A DNA stretch of 64,000 bases, taken from positions 13,715,922 to 13,779,921 of the forward strand of contig OZ023273.1 of assembly GCA_964007475.1 (NCBI GenBank), given 5' to 3'. Each line of letters begins with the position of its first letter. Position 1 is the stretch's first letter. This DNA is from Hybos culiciformis (lineage: Eukaryota; Arthropoda; Insecta; Diptera; Hybotidae). The notes beneath the pieces were generated by a model that searched no databases, was not told the origin of the DNA, and was given only the letters and a program-made list of their open reading frames with translations. Both the position numbers and the translations under genes were made by a program. Positions 38,001-50,912 of the stretch are shown here, one piece after another.

Positions 38001-38516
38001 TTTATGTACATAAGCTTACGAGAAAGTCTGCTAAAGTTAAAAAAAAATTTAATGCGACTCAATCGTTAATAGATGAAATAAAGTCATATTTATAATTGCA
38101 ATAAAAACCAATAGTTTACTAATTGATGATGGAATGATGAAAAAATCAATACATATATTGACTATCTTATTCTATCCGAGATTCTATATTGAAAAAAAAA
38201 ATTAATGTACAAAATTGAAACATAATTTTTATTATACATGAACCTAATAAAGGTAATTATGATGTGAGATAGATAAGTACATATTTGAGTTTTGCATTAC
38301 TAAAAAATCGAAAAAGAAAAAAAAAAATTATAATAATAATTTTCTTAATGGACACATGTTAAAGCAAAACTTTTGGATATGAATTTTATATATCAAAAAT
38401 TATATATAATTTTTTAATTGCTTAATTGCCTTTTTTTGTTTCAGTGAATAAATGTTTATGCTTTTCTTGCTTTGTTCCAACAGAGTACAACACTTAATTA
38501 TAAGCAAAAAAAAAAA

Positions 38517-38541
38517 ATGAATGAATGAATAAATGAATAAA
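38517..38541. repeat. (ATGA/ATAA)n tetranucleotide tract
   Basis: ATGA units followed by ATAA and ATGA variants. Confidence 0.8.
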
Positions 38542-38715
38542 AGACATAATAACAAAAACTTTGAAAACTAATCATCAAATTCCTCCCTTAAAACCTGTCC
38601 TTAGAGCAAAAAAATATAACATTTGTCTAACAACCCTTCTAATGGAGTGTACATGATTATTAAAGGATGTTACACAAAAATTTTACTGTAACATTTTTAA
38701 GATATACAGAAAATA

Positions 38716-38740
38716 AAAATAATAATAATAATAATAATAA
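38716..38740. repeat. (AAT)n microsatellite
   Basis: About eight trinucleotide units. Confidence 0.9.
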
Positions 38741-39004
38741 CAAAACAAACTACATATATACATATATCTAAGTATGTATATTTCATATATCATATACTAA
38801 ATTTAACATTTTGTGTTATAGATGTTTTTTAATGTTAAATATTCAATTTTACAGAATATAATACCAGAGGGTTCGATGTTTTTATTTAATTTTTTTTTTA
38901 TTTTTGTCTCCATCCATATATGTATGATCTGGAAATTTTTGTTTCATATTTCATCGGATGCTAGTTAAGTGGATGAAAAAGTATTGTTATACAATAGGTA
39001 TATT

Positions 39005-39020
39005 AGAGAGAGAGAGAGAG
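39005..39020. repeat. (AG)8 dinucleotide repeat
   Basis: The only clear AG/CT microsatellite in the window. Confidence 0.9.
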
Positions 39021-40427
39021 AATTGTAATTTATCAACTATATATTATATCAAAAAATATTGCCATCTTTTTAATTCTTTTCTATGTTCTGAATCAAAAGA
39101 AATTAATCATTGTACATGTGACATATCTATTAAATATTTTATTTTGTTTATTTATTCCTTAGTTGATACAGATACGGATATTGATTTTAAAATTTAAAAG
39201 TGTACAGAAAATAATGAATATTATGGAAATTTTAAGTCAAGAGCCTCATTTATGATTATCAAACTAAAATCGGTATCAGGGATAGTTTTCATTTTCAAAG
39301 GTTTCATTTTTAAAGGTGTGTTTGTGTAAGATATTGTAATTAGCTGTTACTATCTTACGTAGATATATAAATTTTATTACTATCTCTTTTTCGTTCCTGG
39401 CAGTTTGACCTTACCAATTTCTATTATTACAATAAAACATTATTTTTTAAATAATAATATGAACATAAAGCTATTATTTGGGTATTTATGTTTAAAACCT
39501 AAGGGCTGTTTAGGGGAAAATTAATTTTCTATGCATATATATTATGAGAAACAAGTTTTTTTAATTACTCATCATATTTAAATACGCACTATAAAAAACA
39601 ACAATGCATAAGTAAATAGGTTTTTGGTTTCATTTTATTAGATAATAATATATTTATGATTAGTTGAAAATTAAATTATTTTTTTAAAACTCAATAATTT
39701 CAATTTTCGCTTTAATAATTTCAATTACCTTCATATAAAATAATTTGATTAATTTCATAACATTACAAATCTAAAAGTCTGATATGCGAATATTTTTATG
39801 TTTGAGGCATTTTAACAACAAAATCTACTTATATCGCTATATTACACTAACTAATTTTGTTAAATTAATTTATATTGTATTTAAAATTTTAAGAATATTA
39901 AAAATTTATAATTGGAACAAAAGGTTAACATTTTATCGAATAATTATTTAACTTGTTTTTATTGCTATATTTTTACTAATTTTTTTCAATTTGTTTTAAT
40001 TTTTACAATTTTTATAAAAATGTTTTATTTTTATATTTTAAACTTTACAAGTAGATGTAGGAAACAAGTTTACTCGGACTTAAATTTTTTACTTTTAAAG
40101 GTAGGTAATTTGTTACACTTAAAGAACTGCTATGAAAAACATGAACAAAGATATTCTGCTATTTTAATAAAAAAACCACAAAAAGTTCTAACATCAGGAA
40201 AACCTTTTATTGTTTTCCTTTTTAATTATAACATTATGGTTTGAATCACGAATATTTTCAATTCATGAATAAATGCATTCATTGGAATGTCAGATGTTTA
40301 TTAAAAAAAAATATCTGATGAAAAATTTAATTCAAAAATAAATTCATCTTCATAGTAAAAATTTCGAAGAATAAATCAATATGAAAATTGGCTCTCTTTC
40401 AAAGCTTATCAGACAAAAATTTATTTT

Positions 40428-40940
40428 GAATATAAAACAAATTTTAAGAATTTACTGTATACCTACCTGCAATCTTATTAGAACCATCAAGGTTTAAAAT
40501 TTCTGACTTCAACATCCTCAATCTATAGAGGGATGTGCTCAAAAAGGCAATTATACTGTAAATGTAATCTTGAATATTATTTGTAGAAGTCGTGAGAGGA
40601 TTGATTGTAAAAGAAATTTTGAATTAACTATATATACATCAAATCTTATTAAGAAACATCAAGGCTTAAAATTTCTAACTTCAACTACCTCAATTCAAAA
40701 AGCAATTATGCTCTAAATATAATTATGAATATTATTTGTAGAAGTCGAAAGAAGATGATTGAATGTAAAACAAATTTCAATAATTAACTATATACCTCAA
40801 ATGTTATTACAAGCATCAAGGTTTAAAATAACTGACTTCAACAACGTCAATCTCTATAGAGAGATATGTTCAAAAAGTCAATTATACTGTAAATTTAATC
40901 TTGAATATTATTTGTAGAGGTCGTAAGAGGATTTAGTAAT
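40428..40940. repeat. Tandem array of a ~157-172-bp repeat, three diverged copies
   Basis: Each copy contains, in order, CATCAAGG(T/C)TTAAAAT, a (G/T)ACTTCAAC-type block, AATTAT(A/G)CT, and GAATATTATTTGTAGA(A/G)G followed by TCG. The anchor CATCAAGG falls at 40485, 40657 and 40814, giving spacings of 172 and 157. Copies 1 and 3 keep a CTATAGAG block that copy 2 has lost through a short deletion, which accounts for the unequal lengths. A partial copy seems to precede the first. The unit is close to nucleosome length, as in many satellites. It is noncoding, and I recognise no relation to a known family. Confidence 0.88.
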
Positions 40941-43900
40941 AAAATAATAAACAAAATAGTTCTTTATTATTTTGTATCAATGTTTCACTTTTTCACTTCT
41001 TCACAAATTAAGACATTAATTTTTATTTTTTCTGAGTTCAAAAACTTTGTAATAAAATGTAGCTTATTTCTCCAGTGGATTTTATTATTTTCAAGAGAAA
41101 TTATTTTATTACTGGTTTTTCTATATAACAAAGAATTAGTTTATTGTATTTACTATAGAATAAACTTTTATCCCTATAAAAAAAAAAAAAATTGTTTTAT
41201 ATATATATTTTTTTTTTCTTGTTTTGCATCAATTTCGCAAAGTAAAAGTTTTCAGGAAAATATGGTTTTCCTTTTTTAATTGTGTTTGATGTGAGATGTA
41301 TATTATTTTGTTTTTTTTTATAGAAAAATTCTTCATCAACATTTTATTATGCTCTCAGGTATATAAAAAAATTATATTTTCTTATTATTATTATTATTAT
41401 TATTTTTTTATTTTCATTTATTTCATTTACTGCGGAAAAATTATTAATAATAATATTATTTTAATTTGATTTGAGATTTTTTTTTTTGAAGTCATATTCA
41501 TCTGGAGCAAAATAAAAGTTGAATAAATTTTACCATCATATAAAATGTACAAAATAAACACACATATGATTTTTATTTACATTTTATTTTTACCTTTTAG
41601 AAGGAAAAATATAAAAAGTTAGTTATTCTAAGTTGTTTTTTTGAAAATTGAAATATACAATGGTGAAAAGTTAAATAAAATTGCTTTTTTTTTTGCACGC
41701 TTCACCTGTTTTATTTGATTGGCAGACCAAAATACTTGCAAATAGTCTATAATATAGAAATGCGGAAGAATAAGTTTAATACAAAAGCTAAATGTACAAA
41801 TCTGAATTAAGTGAAAAAATTATTTGGAAATTTTTATGAATCATATAAATAACTTCTATACGTTTTGATAGAAAGTAAGCTTTTCCAGAGATAAAACCAA
41901 TAATAACACTAATGATTGTATTATCATTTTCGGATTTTTTAATAGTAATTTTACTTCGCGAAAACGAAAACTTCAATTTAATTTCAGAATAAATTGAAAT
42001 ATCTTCATAACTTTGGTTATAATTATCTTAAAGCTAAATTCGTGGAATTACGATGGTGAAATCGATATGATTGTGTCTTTGGAAAACACATTTTCAAACT
42101 TTCGAATTAGTTATACTTTTAACATTTTTTGTCTTTATTTAAAAAAAAAACATTATCGATGATATTCCTAATTTTCAAATAATTCAAATTATCTCATTTT
42201 TTTTTTTTATCCCCTTAATCTGAATAATGTCCTTTCTAACGAGAAATGTCATCTGGAATTATTTTTTCAAATTCATAATTCACCTCAACTTATTTCTTTT
42301 TTAATTAAAAAAATTACATTTTCTGAATTGTTAATTATATTAAAAAAAAAAAAAATAGAAACTTTTCCCTAGAATTAAGGCTCCCAAAGCACCGCATATA
42401 ATTTCCAACTTTTCTTCTTTTTTTTGTAATATACATACTTTGAGTTTAATAGAACAAAATTTTTATAAATATTCATTTACAAAAAAAAAAAGACGAAAAA
42501 AAAAAATACAAAGAATAAAAGTTTCTTCTTGAAATTATTTGTAAAAAGATTTTCAACATAATCCCATCAGGAAAATTTTACATCTTTTCCTACAACTCTT
42601 TTTAAAGTTTTTACTTTTTCTTTATTTTTACATCTTCTGTTATTTTATTTTAGTTTTTTTACACTATAGTGTCTCATTAAAATTCTCTAGAAGAATTTCC
42701 ACCCTATTCTTTATCTTAAAAGTTTACCAAAGTCAAAAATAGAATAAAATACCAAAAAAAAGCTGGATTTCTTTTTGTGTCTAGGAATCAAGTTTTATAT
42801 AATATCGCTCCAAGCAAAATAATTGATTTAAATAATTATATCTTCATTTATTTTCAAATATTCAATTCGAATAAAAAATGTAATTTTAATAAAATTATAG
42901 CGAATAATCTTGTAGCAAAAAAAAAAAAAACTATTAAACTGTAGGAAACTATTTTAAAAAACTTGCTGATCGCTAAGTTCAAGTTATAGAAATAATTAAA
43001 TATGTTGGGTAGAAAACCTCTTTTCTAATGTCAAATGAATGAATGGATAATTTTTGTTATAAACTAAAGCATTATAATTGAAATAAGCAGCAATTTTTAT
43101 AAATCTCTAACTTTATTGATGTGGATTTTTAGATTTCCATTAAAAAACTTTTATCTTTTTTGTACTGCTTAAACGCAATGATAAGTTTCTTCTTAAATTT
43201 TCAAAATTTTATACCTACTTTCTAAAATAAATACTTTTAGATAGGTGAAATATTTGTTTTGTCGTTCCTATGGTACTGCTAATAAATTTCAATGTTTTTT
43301 TAATAAACTTAAGTAATAAGAAAATATACGAAAATGTGAATAAACAAATTTTATGTTCAAATTCAAATGCAATATTATTTTTTTTATACATTTCCTACAT
43401 TGTTTATAGATCATAAATATTTCTATATTTAAATACATTTTTGATTGAGAAATTCCCATTAACCATACTGAAATCCAATACGAAAACCAAATTACTTATT
43501 AAGCAAATGAAATGTGAAAAAATTTCTGCTCTACAAAAACAAACTAAAATTTCAGTAAAGTAAGTTAATAAAATGAAATTTGATATATGTTTACTGTATA
43601 AATAGATATTACAAAATTTTGAATATATTTATTTTTATATCTTAATTAAATTTACCTTTATATTTTATTAATTATGAGAAAAAAAAATTGGTAAAAATGT
43701 AAAACAGAATGAAATCATATGTTATTTAATATTGTTCATTTTACCAATCACATAATGTGGTAACATAATTTTGTTAATAAAAATTTATTAACCATAAACA
43801 TAATATAGCAAATATTGTGATTTCTTTAAATAAAAAAATTCAGTAAAATTATAAATTTCCAATATGTAATTCTCGTTCGTGTTCTTGAAAAATAACATAT

Positions 43901-46900
43901 AGACAATAAATGCAAATGATGTTGTTGCCAACATATTTTATATTGCATTCCAATAATAACTTTGAATAAAAGTTACAAAACCATTTATTCGAAATAGTTG
44001 ATTTTATTGTTTCGGAAATAAAATAAAAACGCTTATATATTACTAATTTATTGTGTATTGAAAATTTAGTCCAATCTATACCCAATGGTAATTGAATGAA
44101 ACTAAATATAGGTATAATAATATTGATTTCTTTTCTTTCTATATCTAATATATTTATAAGTTTAAGTGTTAAGTTAAACAAACATAACTGCAATTTAAAT
44201 AAAACTATATATAATACTATCAAGAAGTTAAATTCTCTATTAGAATTTATTAAAACAAAAAAAAATTTAACCTCATTTATTTTTTTATTTAATTTATTGT
44301 ATTTTTTATATTATAAACTTAATTGTTTGAATCAAGATTACAATGTTTTTTTTTTTCAACATATTGACATTCATTTGCTGAACCTTTTATACAAAATGAC
44401 TTGAATTTATAAAAACTAAAATACATACATAAATGTATAATATTTTATTCGAATCCAATCTTTATTTTTTGCACTTTCATCGAAATGAATTGAAAAGTAA
44501 AATGTGGAAAAAAGATTTTCTTCCTTTTTTGTTACTAAAAATAAAAGTTAAGATAAAAAGTTATAAACTTTTTTAAAATTAATAAAAAACATAAAAAATT
44601 TTACATACCTATATATATGTATTATATACACCTGTATTAAGTATTTTCTTTTATAGTAAGTTTTAAATTTAAATCCCCATATGATTTTTTTGTTGCGTTT
44701 TTCCATTTTTGTGAGCTTTATTCACTAATTTTTCTTTTTCAACCTGTTTGAGAAAATCTATTTAAATTTTTACCTTTTTTTTAGGCTAAGTCATAATAAA
44801 AAACCTAAAGAAATTATTCTTTTCTTTTTTTTTTGTATTTAATAAAATGTTATGAAATCCGTCAAATAAAAACAAGAAATAGATAATTTTTAAAGTTTTA
44901 AAATACGTATATGAACATAAATATAAAAAGTTTATTTTCAAAACGTCAAGATTCCGTGCACGGGTTAGATTCACCGATTGAGATTAAATTCATTTTTATA
45001 AGATTTGAGCAAGAAAATATTTTAAGTCGTAAAGTATTTGTACGAGATACTATTCTACATCTTTTGTGTATTCATCTCACTCATATGAATATTATTTTTT
45101 TTTTTTTATATTTTTTTATTATAATTTGTTTTTATCTAAGATTTTGTAAAAATATCATAATCCAGGTAAAATGATTTTAATTCAAAACCAGAAAGCTAAA
45201 ACATCGCAGGAGGTATCTAAATAAATGGAATGACTTGATTTAGACTGATAGAATTTTATGCGACATGTGAATCACGTTTTACTGCATTAAGCTGGTATAA
45301 TAATCCAATATGTAGAAAAATCAATGACAGTGACATTAACTATATAATATAGAATTCGTGGGTTGAGAAATAAAAAAAAATACGAGTTATTGAAGTTATT
45401 GAACAAGTTATTTACCTTCGCTACTATAATCTAATCGTATAGTATAATGTATATGACTCAATGTCCTATTCTATTAATTAGTTCCCGTCTCGTCTAAAAT
45501 CTGAAACTTTGTTTGTTGTTTAATATTTTTACAGTTTTTTTAATTTCTGATTTAATTTCTTATTTAATTTTTGAGAATTAATATTAGAAATTTGTACAGA
45601 TAGATACTTAAAACATTATTTCAAACTCAATGTTAGTGAAGTTAAGATTAGTTGAATATAATTATTTTGGTTTTGAGAAGATTATTTTTTCTTTATTTAT
45701 TGTATTGATCCTCCTAATGATATAATTTAATTCAAAATAAAATTATTTACAGGTATTTTATTGTCAAAATATAATTTGGCGAATCTCTATTAACAATTTA
45801 CAAAAATGAAAAAAAAAAAAAAAAGAAAAGATATTGTAATTTTTCTATCATTCTATTTTAAAAAGAATTTATATTTTTTATGAATATAAAATAGAGCAAA
45901 AATAAAAAATAAAAGGTATACATAAGTATAAAATAAATATACATAATATGTACATATTATAAATATATGTGTACATATGTAATATATAAATAAGGAAACC
46001 ATTTTATAACACCTTTTATACCGTTATAAAAATACAATTTTTTTTTTAAGGATATTTATGTCCTCGGTTATCATGCATATGAATTTATTTTCAAGAAACA
46101 TAAAGACGCAATAATGTGATGGGTTGTAGAGAAAAAAAGGTCTTATTATCCTTCAAGGAATTTCATATGTTTTTTTTTATATATGAGAAAAATACGCTTT
46201 AATATTTAAAAAATAAATAAAACCAAAAAAAAAAAATTTGTTTTTTTGAACATCTGTGTTGATGTAGGCAGGTAAATGTCGTTAGTTTCCTTTTTTCATA
46301 ATAATGTTAAAATCGTCGCATAAGAGTTAAAAAACATTTCAGTTAGAAAAAAAAATCTGTTCATCAATATTATTTATGTTGACCTAAGAAAAAAGATTTT
46401 CTATTTTAATAATGAAAATTTTTAGAATTCAATGCTAATGGATTATTATTCATTAATAATTTGTACGAGTTTAATGTTTTGGAAAATCTGTAATTTTGGG
46501 AGATAGTCTTAATTCTATAACTAATTTTATTCTTTTTTCTTTTATGTAAATTTTCATCCCTTTTACATAATTAAGCTAATTATTTTAACCTTTTAGATGT
46601 AATAGTGGTTTTAAGTAAATTTTCGTCAAGAAGTTGTTGCTTGAAGTACCTTATCAAGATTACTATAAAGGCATAAGACATTTTAGCGATAAATAAAATC
46701 TAATTGAAAAACAAATATTTTGCATCTCATAGTTAAGAAATCATGTAAATAAGAAGCAACCGTTGTATCAATGAAGTGATTAGCATTAAAACATTTAGCA
46801 TAGTCCACGTACTAATTCATTTTTTGATGACATTTATATACGAAAAAAAAAAATTGTTAATTAGAATATCATTCTAACGTTATAGAATTTTTTTTTTGGT

Positions 46901-48033
46901 TTTTTTAAAATAAAATGTATATTCTATTTTAAGCAAAAACATTGCGTGTAAGTATTAAATTAACAAAGTGAATATAGTCTAATTATTTCTTTATACGGCG
47001 GTACATATATGCAAATTTTCGTTATTTTTATTTTTTAAATAATTTTTTTTTATATAGTAATATTAATTGAAACAATTTTTTTTTTAACTCAATTTATGCA
47101 AAGAAAAATTTATTTATTTAAAGAAGCAATAAATTTAACTGTACCGGAAAAGTGTAAAAAATTGTATATTTTTTTTTTAAATTAAAAAATAAAATTATTT
47201 AAATATTGATTTATTAAATTAAAAATCGATTGAATTGAGGAAGATGGCAAATGGTTGACCTATATTAATTAAAAAGTATGAGAATATAGTTTAGAAAGGT
47301 TTTGATTCAAGTTCAAATTTTGTTTCAATTCATATTTTAATTAAGTTCCTTTCAGTGCAGTGTTGAATTTAAGTTTTCATGATTATTTGTTAACATGAAA
47401 AACTTTGAATTTAGTTTTTATGGAAATCTAGGAAAAAAGTGGAAGTCAAGTGTACATAAATTAATTTTTAAAATTTTTATACCTTTCTTTTTTTTTACTT
47501 TAATGTTAACGAAAATTGAAAAAAAAAAATATTTAATCCTTAAATACTGAATCAATTTTGATTAATTTTAATATCTTCAAAAAATTTTCGATTAAATTTG
47601 AATAATAGTTTTTTTTTTTTGATTGAAAATGAAACCAAAAATATTTTTCCATATTCTTTTGATCAAAAGTTTCTTCTTTTTTTTTAATTTTAGTCATATA
47701 ACTTTGAATTTGGTCGATAAAGGATTCTTTTGATATCATGTATAGTATGTATGTACCTACACTCTAAATTGTCAATCCATAAAACGTTATATAAATTTTA
47801 GGAATTTGATATGTGTATTTTATATTTTCTTTGCGTCTTCTTTTCATTTTTTATATTTTATTTACCCCCGCATATAATAATTCAGAAAAAATCAAAATTT
47901 ACTTTTCAACTCTATTTTTTGTTATTGCCATATAAAAGGTTTTATGTGTATAACTGTATAGTAAAAAAAATAAAATAAAAAAAAATAAATATTGAAAAGA
48001 TATGATGTTTCAAAAGAAAATTTACTTTTTTTT
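40941..48033. other. A+T-rich noncoding stretch, no confident gene
   Basis: Seven kilobases with no element ends recognised. A TTA microsatellite lies at 41382-41403. The longest open frame is on the minus strand at 44223-43849 (124 codons); a plus-strand frame of 102 codons overlaps its 5' end (44096-44404). Both lack recognisable motifs and are biased to Ile/Leu/Phe/Asn/Lys. A plus-strand frame at 44911-45174 starts with mixed composition but becomes poly-Phe. I call none of these genes. Confidence 0.55.
41382..41403. repeat. (TTA)n microsatellite
   Basis: Seven trinucleotide units followed by a T-run. Confidence 0.9.
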
Positions 48034-48115
48034 ATGAAAATTCTCCATGGAACCGTTGCCGCAACACTTTGGCATGTGGCGATACCTCATCAGGGAATTA
48101 CTTAACACCTGGTGG
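48034..48115. other. Small island of balanced composition, unrecognised
   Basis: About 80 bp contain several G/C-rich words (CCGTTGCCGC, GGCATGTGGCG, CACCTGGTGG) in otherwise T-rich sequence. All three plus frames are open through most of it, so frame gives no guidance. It could be a short exon, a conserved noncoding element or a transposon scrap. No splice or promoter signal decides between these. Confidence 0.25.
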
Positions 48116-50441
48116 TTTTCTTTTTCTTCTGAAGCTTTATTCATATACAAGAAGAAAAAAAAAAAACCTCAAAGAGTTTTTTTTTTTTCACAATTTTGAT
48201 TTAAATTTTTCTCTTCCTTTTATGAAATATTATATCATTTTTCATTTTTTTTTCTTTTCAAATATCTTTTTAGTTGAAAAAAAATCTATTTTTTTATTTT
48301 TTTTATTTTCCCATGGAGAAAGAAAAAGAAATTCACACCTGTTATATATTTTAAAAGTGAATGGAATTTTTGGTCGAAAAAACTTGATAAATTTTGGAAA
48401 TTTATCTTAGATTTGAACCTTTTCAAAATTTTGGATTCTAAAAAAAAAACATAAAATGTCAGTAAAATAAAATATATGATAAATTTAATGTCAATAATAA
48501 GTCAAATACTTCTTTGTGAAGGAAGTTCTTAAGAATGTAAAAATCTTTCGTTCAGTAGAACGAAATATTCCAATATTGAAATATAGAGAATAATAAAAAA
48601 CTTTTAAACATAATTTTAGTTTTATTAAAAAAAACGAACTTGGACTTTTTTTTGCAGAAAAAATAAAATTCCTCAAAATTACAATTTTTTGTTCAGCATC
48701 GATTTAATTTTTCTTTCGAACACACTTTTTCATTTCAATTGTATGGCAAATGATTAAAAAAGAAGTGTTATATTTTATTACTCTGCAAAGTTGCGAAATT
48801 TTTGTTAAAATTTTCATTTCTTTCTTTTTTTTTTTATATGAATAATAATGTAAATCATGACAGAAAATGTAATAAGAAATGAAAATAAATTCAAATTTAA
48901 ACTTAATAAAAGTTCTCATATATTATTCTTAAAGCTTGCCATATGTATTCTTTAAAAGAATATATATATATAGATAGATATTAATAATATTATGTACTAT
49001 ACATTTGAAAACCATAGTATAAAAAAAAATATTTAACTGCACTGAATTGGGCCGTGGGATTAAGAAGAAAATTTGTTAATTTTTGAGATTTTTAATGAAA
49101 TTTATTTTTGCGAAAAAAGAGAAACAAATTTACAAATATTTGTAATCTTAATCTTTAAATTTTGTTTCGATTTATTTTTGTAATTTTTTTGGGTGTTTTT
49201 TTAAGTCAAAAAGCTTGAATTCCATTTTTCAATTCTATCTTCATTTATAAATGCTGCGAAAAGAAATATAATAATTATCCCTTCGATTTTCAGATGTTCC
49301 ACTTTTTTTTTATTAATTCCCTTTTCTGAGTTACATCTTAATTCAATCTAGATTGCTTTATATTCAGGAAAAAAAAATACAATATAAAATTCATTTTACA
49401 TAATTTTTCAACACCTTGAGGCAATTTTAATTTTGAAAACTGCGTTGATGTAATTTCTCAAATCCGTTATCGATTTAATGTGATAAATTTAACAATAATT
49501 TGTAAAAAAAGAAAAAAAAAAGAAAAGAATTGAATTCGAAAGAATTAAACCAATGACGCTTTGGTTGAAATGAAAAATTATTTAATTTCATTCAATTTAC
49601 TTTACCTCTGGTCTAGAGAATATTATGTAGTATCTAATTAAGGTGAAAAATTTTGAATTTTTCTATGGTATAATATTGATTTTCCTCTTTTTTTTTCTCC
49701 TTTTTTATTGTTATTTTATAAGGAAGCTTCATGTTAGTTTAACATTTTGCGGATCAATTTCCTAGAGAAATGAGACTTCAAAACCAAAATGTAAACAAAT
49801 AAATATAAACGAAAATCCCTTATTTCCTTTTAAATTCTGTATAAAATATCACAGTGGAAAATCAACATCACGAATCCTTCTCGCATGACTTGATTTGTGA
49901 TTTTATTTTATTTTTTTACTTCAAAAAAACAATTTTTTTTTTCAACCCTTATATACATAAATAAGTTTTATATATTACGTATATTTAACGTACAACTTCT
50001 TCATATCTGTATTACTTTCTAGGTAAATCTTCTGTATGCATATACCAAAACTTATATATACTTACATTTTATAATAATTTTTAATTTAAAACGACGACAG
50101 GTTCTTCTTTTATCTTCAGTAAGTCTGTAAGAAAAACTTTAATGGTACGAACTTTAGACATTGTGCTGCACTGTTTCAATCGAAAATTATATTAAACATT
50201 TTATTTTGTTGACATAAATTTTGACACTTTAGAAATGACAATAATTATGATCTATGCATGTAAAAAAAATTAAATAAAAAGTATTACAAAATATTTATCA
50301 AAAAAAAAAAACAAATTATATAGGTATATATTTCAATTTCGTTATTTATTAAAATATTAAAATTAAAACTTCACAAAATTTTATTTATTTTTTCAAAATT
50401 ATATCACTTTGTCAGAATTAATTTGATATCATTTTTTTTAT

Positions 50442-50463
50442 TTGTTGTTGTTGTTGTTGTTGT
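50442..50463. repeat. (TTG)7 microsatellite
   Basis: Seven perfect units. Confidence 0.92.
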
Positions 50464-50880
50464 AACATATTTCGGTTGTAAATCTGATTGCTATCATCAT
50501 CAGGTGTGAACATGTTATTATTATAAATTTTTATGTTAAAAAGTAGAGTTCTTTATATTATAACGTAACGTAATATGGTTATGTGTTGCTGCCTTATTTT
50601 TTGTTTTTTTTTGTTGTTGTTGTTTTATTTTCTTCTTATATTTATTTTTTGTTTTCAGTTTTTTTTTAAGAGGTGGGCGAAGTAAAAAAATCATTCGCGC
50701 CTTTTAAAAATAATCAAAAGATTAATGGGTGCTCTTTCGTTTTGAAGGCAAAAAAAAAGTAAAAAAAAAATAAAATTGTATCTTTTTAGAATTCAAAACA
50801 CAAATTTCAGTAAAAATACAATAAATTGGCAGTATTTTAAATTGGAAACCTTATAATAATATCAAATCGATTATGTTTTT

Positions 50881-50912
50881 TTTTTATTTTATTTTATTTT
50901 ATTTTATTTTTA
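50881..50912. repeat. (ATTTT)n simple repeat
   Basis: About six pentanucleotide units. Confidence 0.9.

Larger units (their letters stand above)
35092..40427. other. A+T-rich noncoding stretch, no gene seen
   Basis: Over 5 kb without recognisable element ends or coding composition. It includes an AAT tract at 38716-38740, an ATGA/ATAA tract at 38517-38541 and an (AG)8 at 39005-39020. A 110-codon plus frame at 39912-40244 is long but has no identifiable motif. Confidence 0.6.

Noticed and set aside
39912..40244. 110-codon plus-strand open frame
   Set aside because: Low-information peptide rich in Phe/Leu/Asn/Lys; length is compatible with chance in this amount of A+T-rich DNA.
45900..46000. 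TATGTACATA-type palindromic words
   Set aside because: Simple alternating A/T-rich sequence; short palindromes are expected at this composition.
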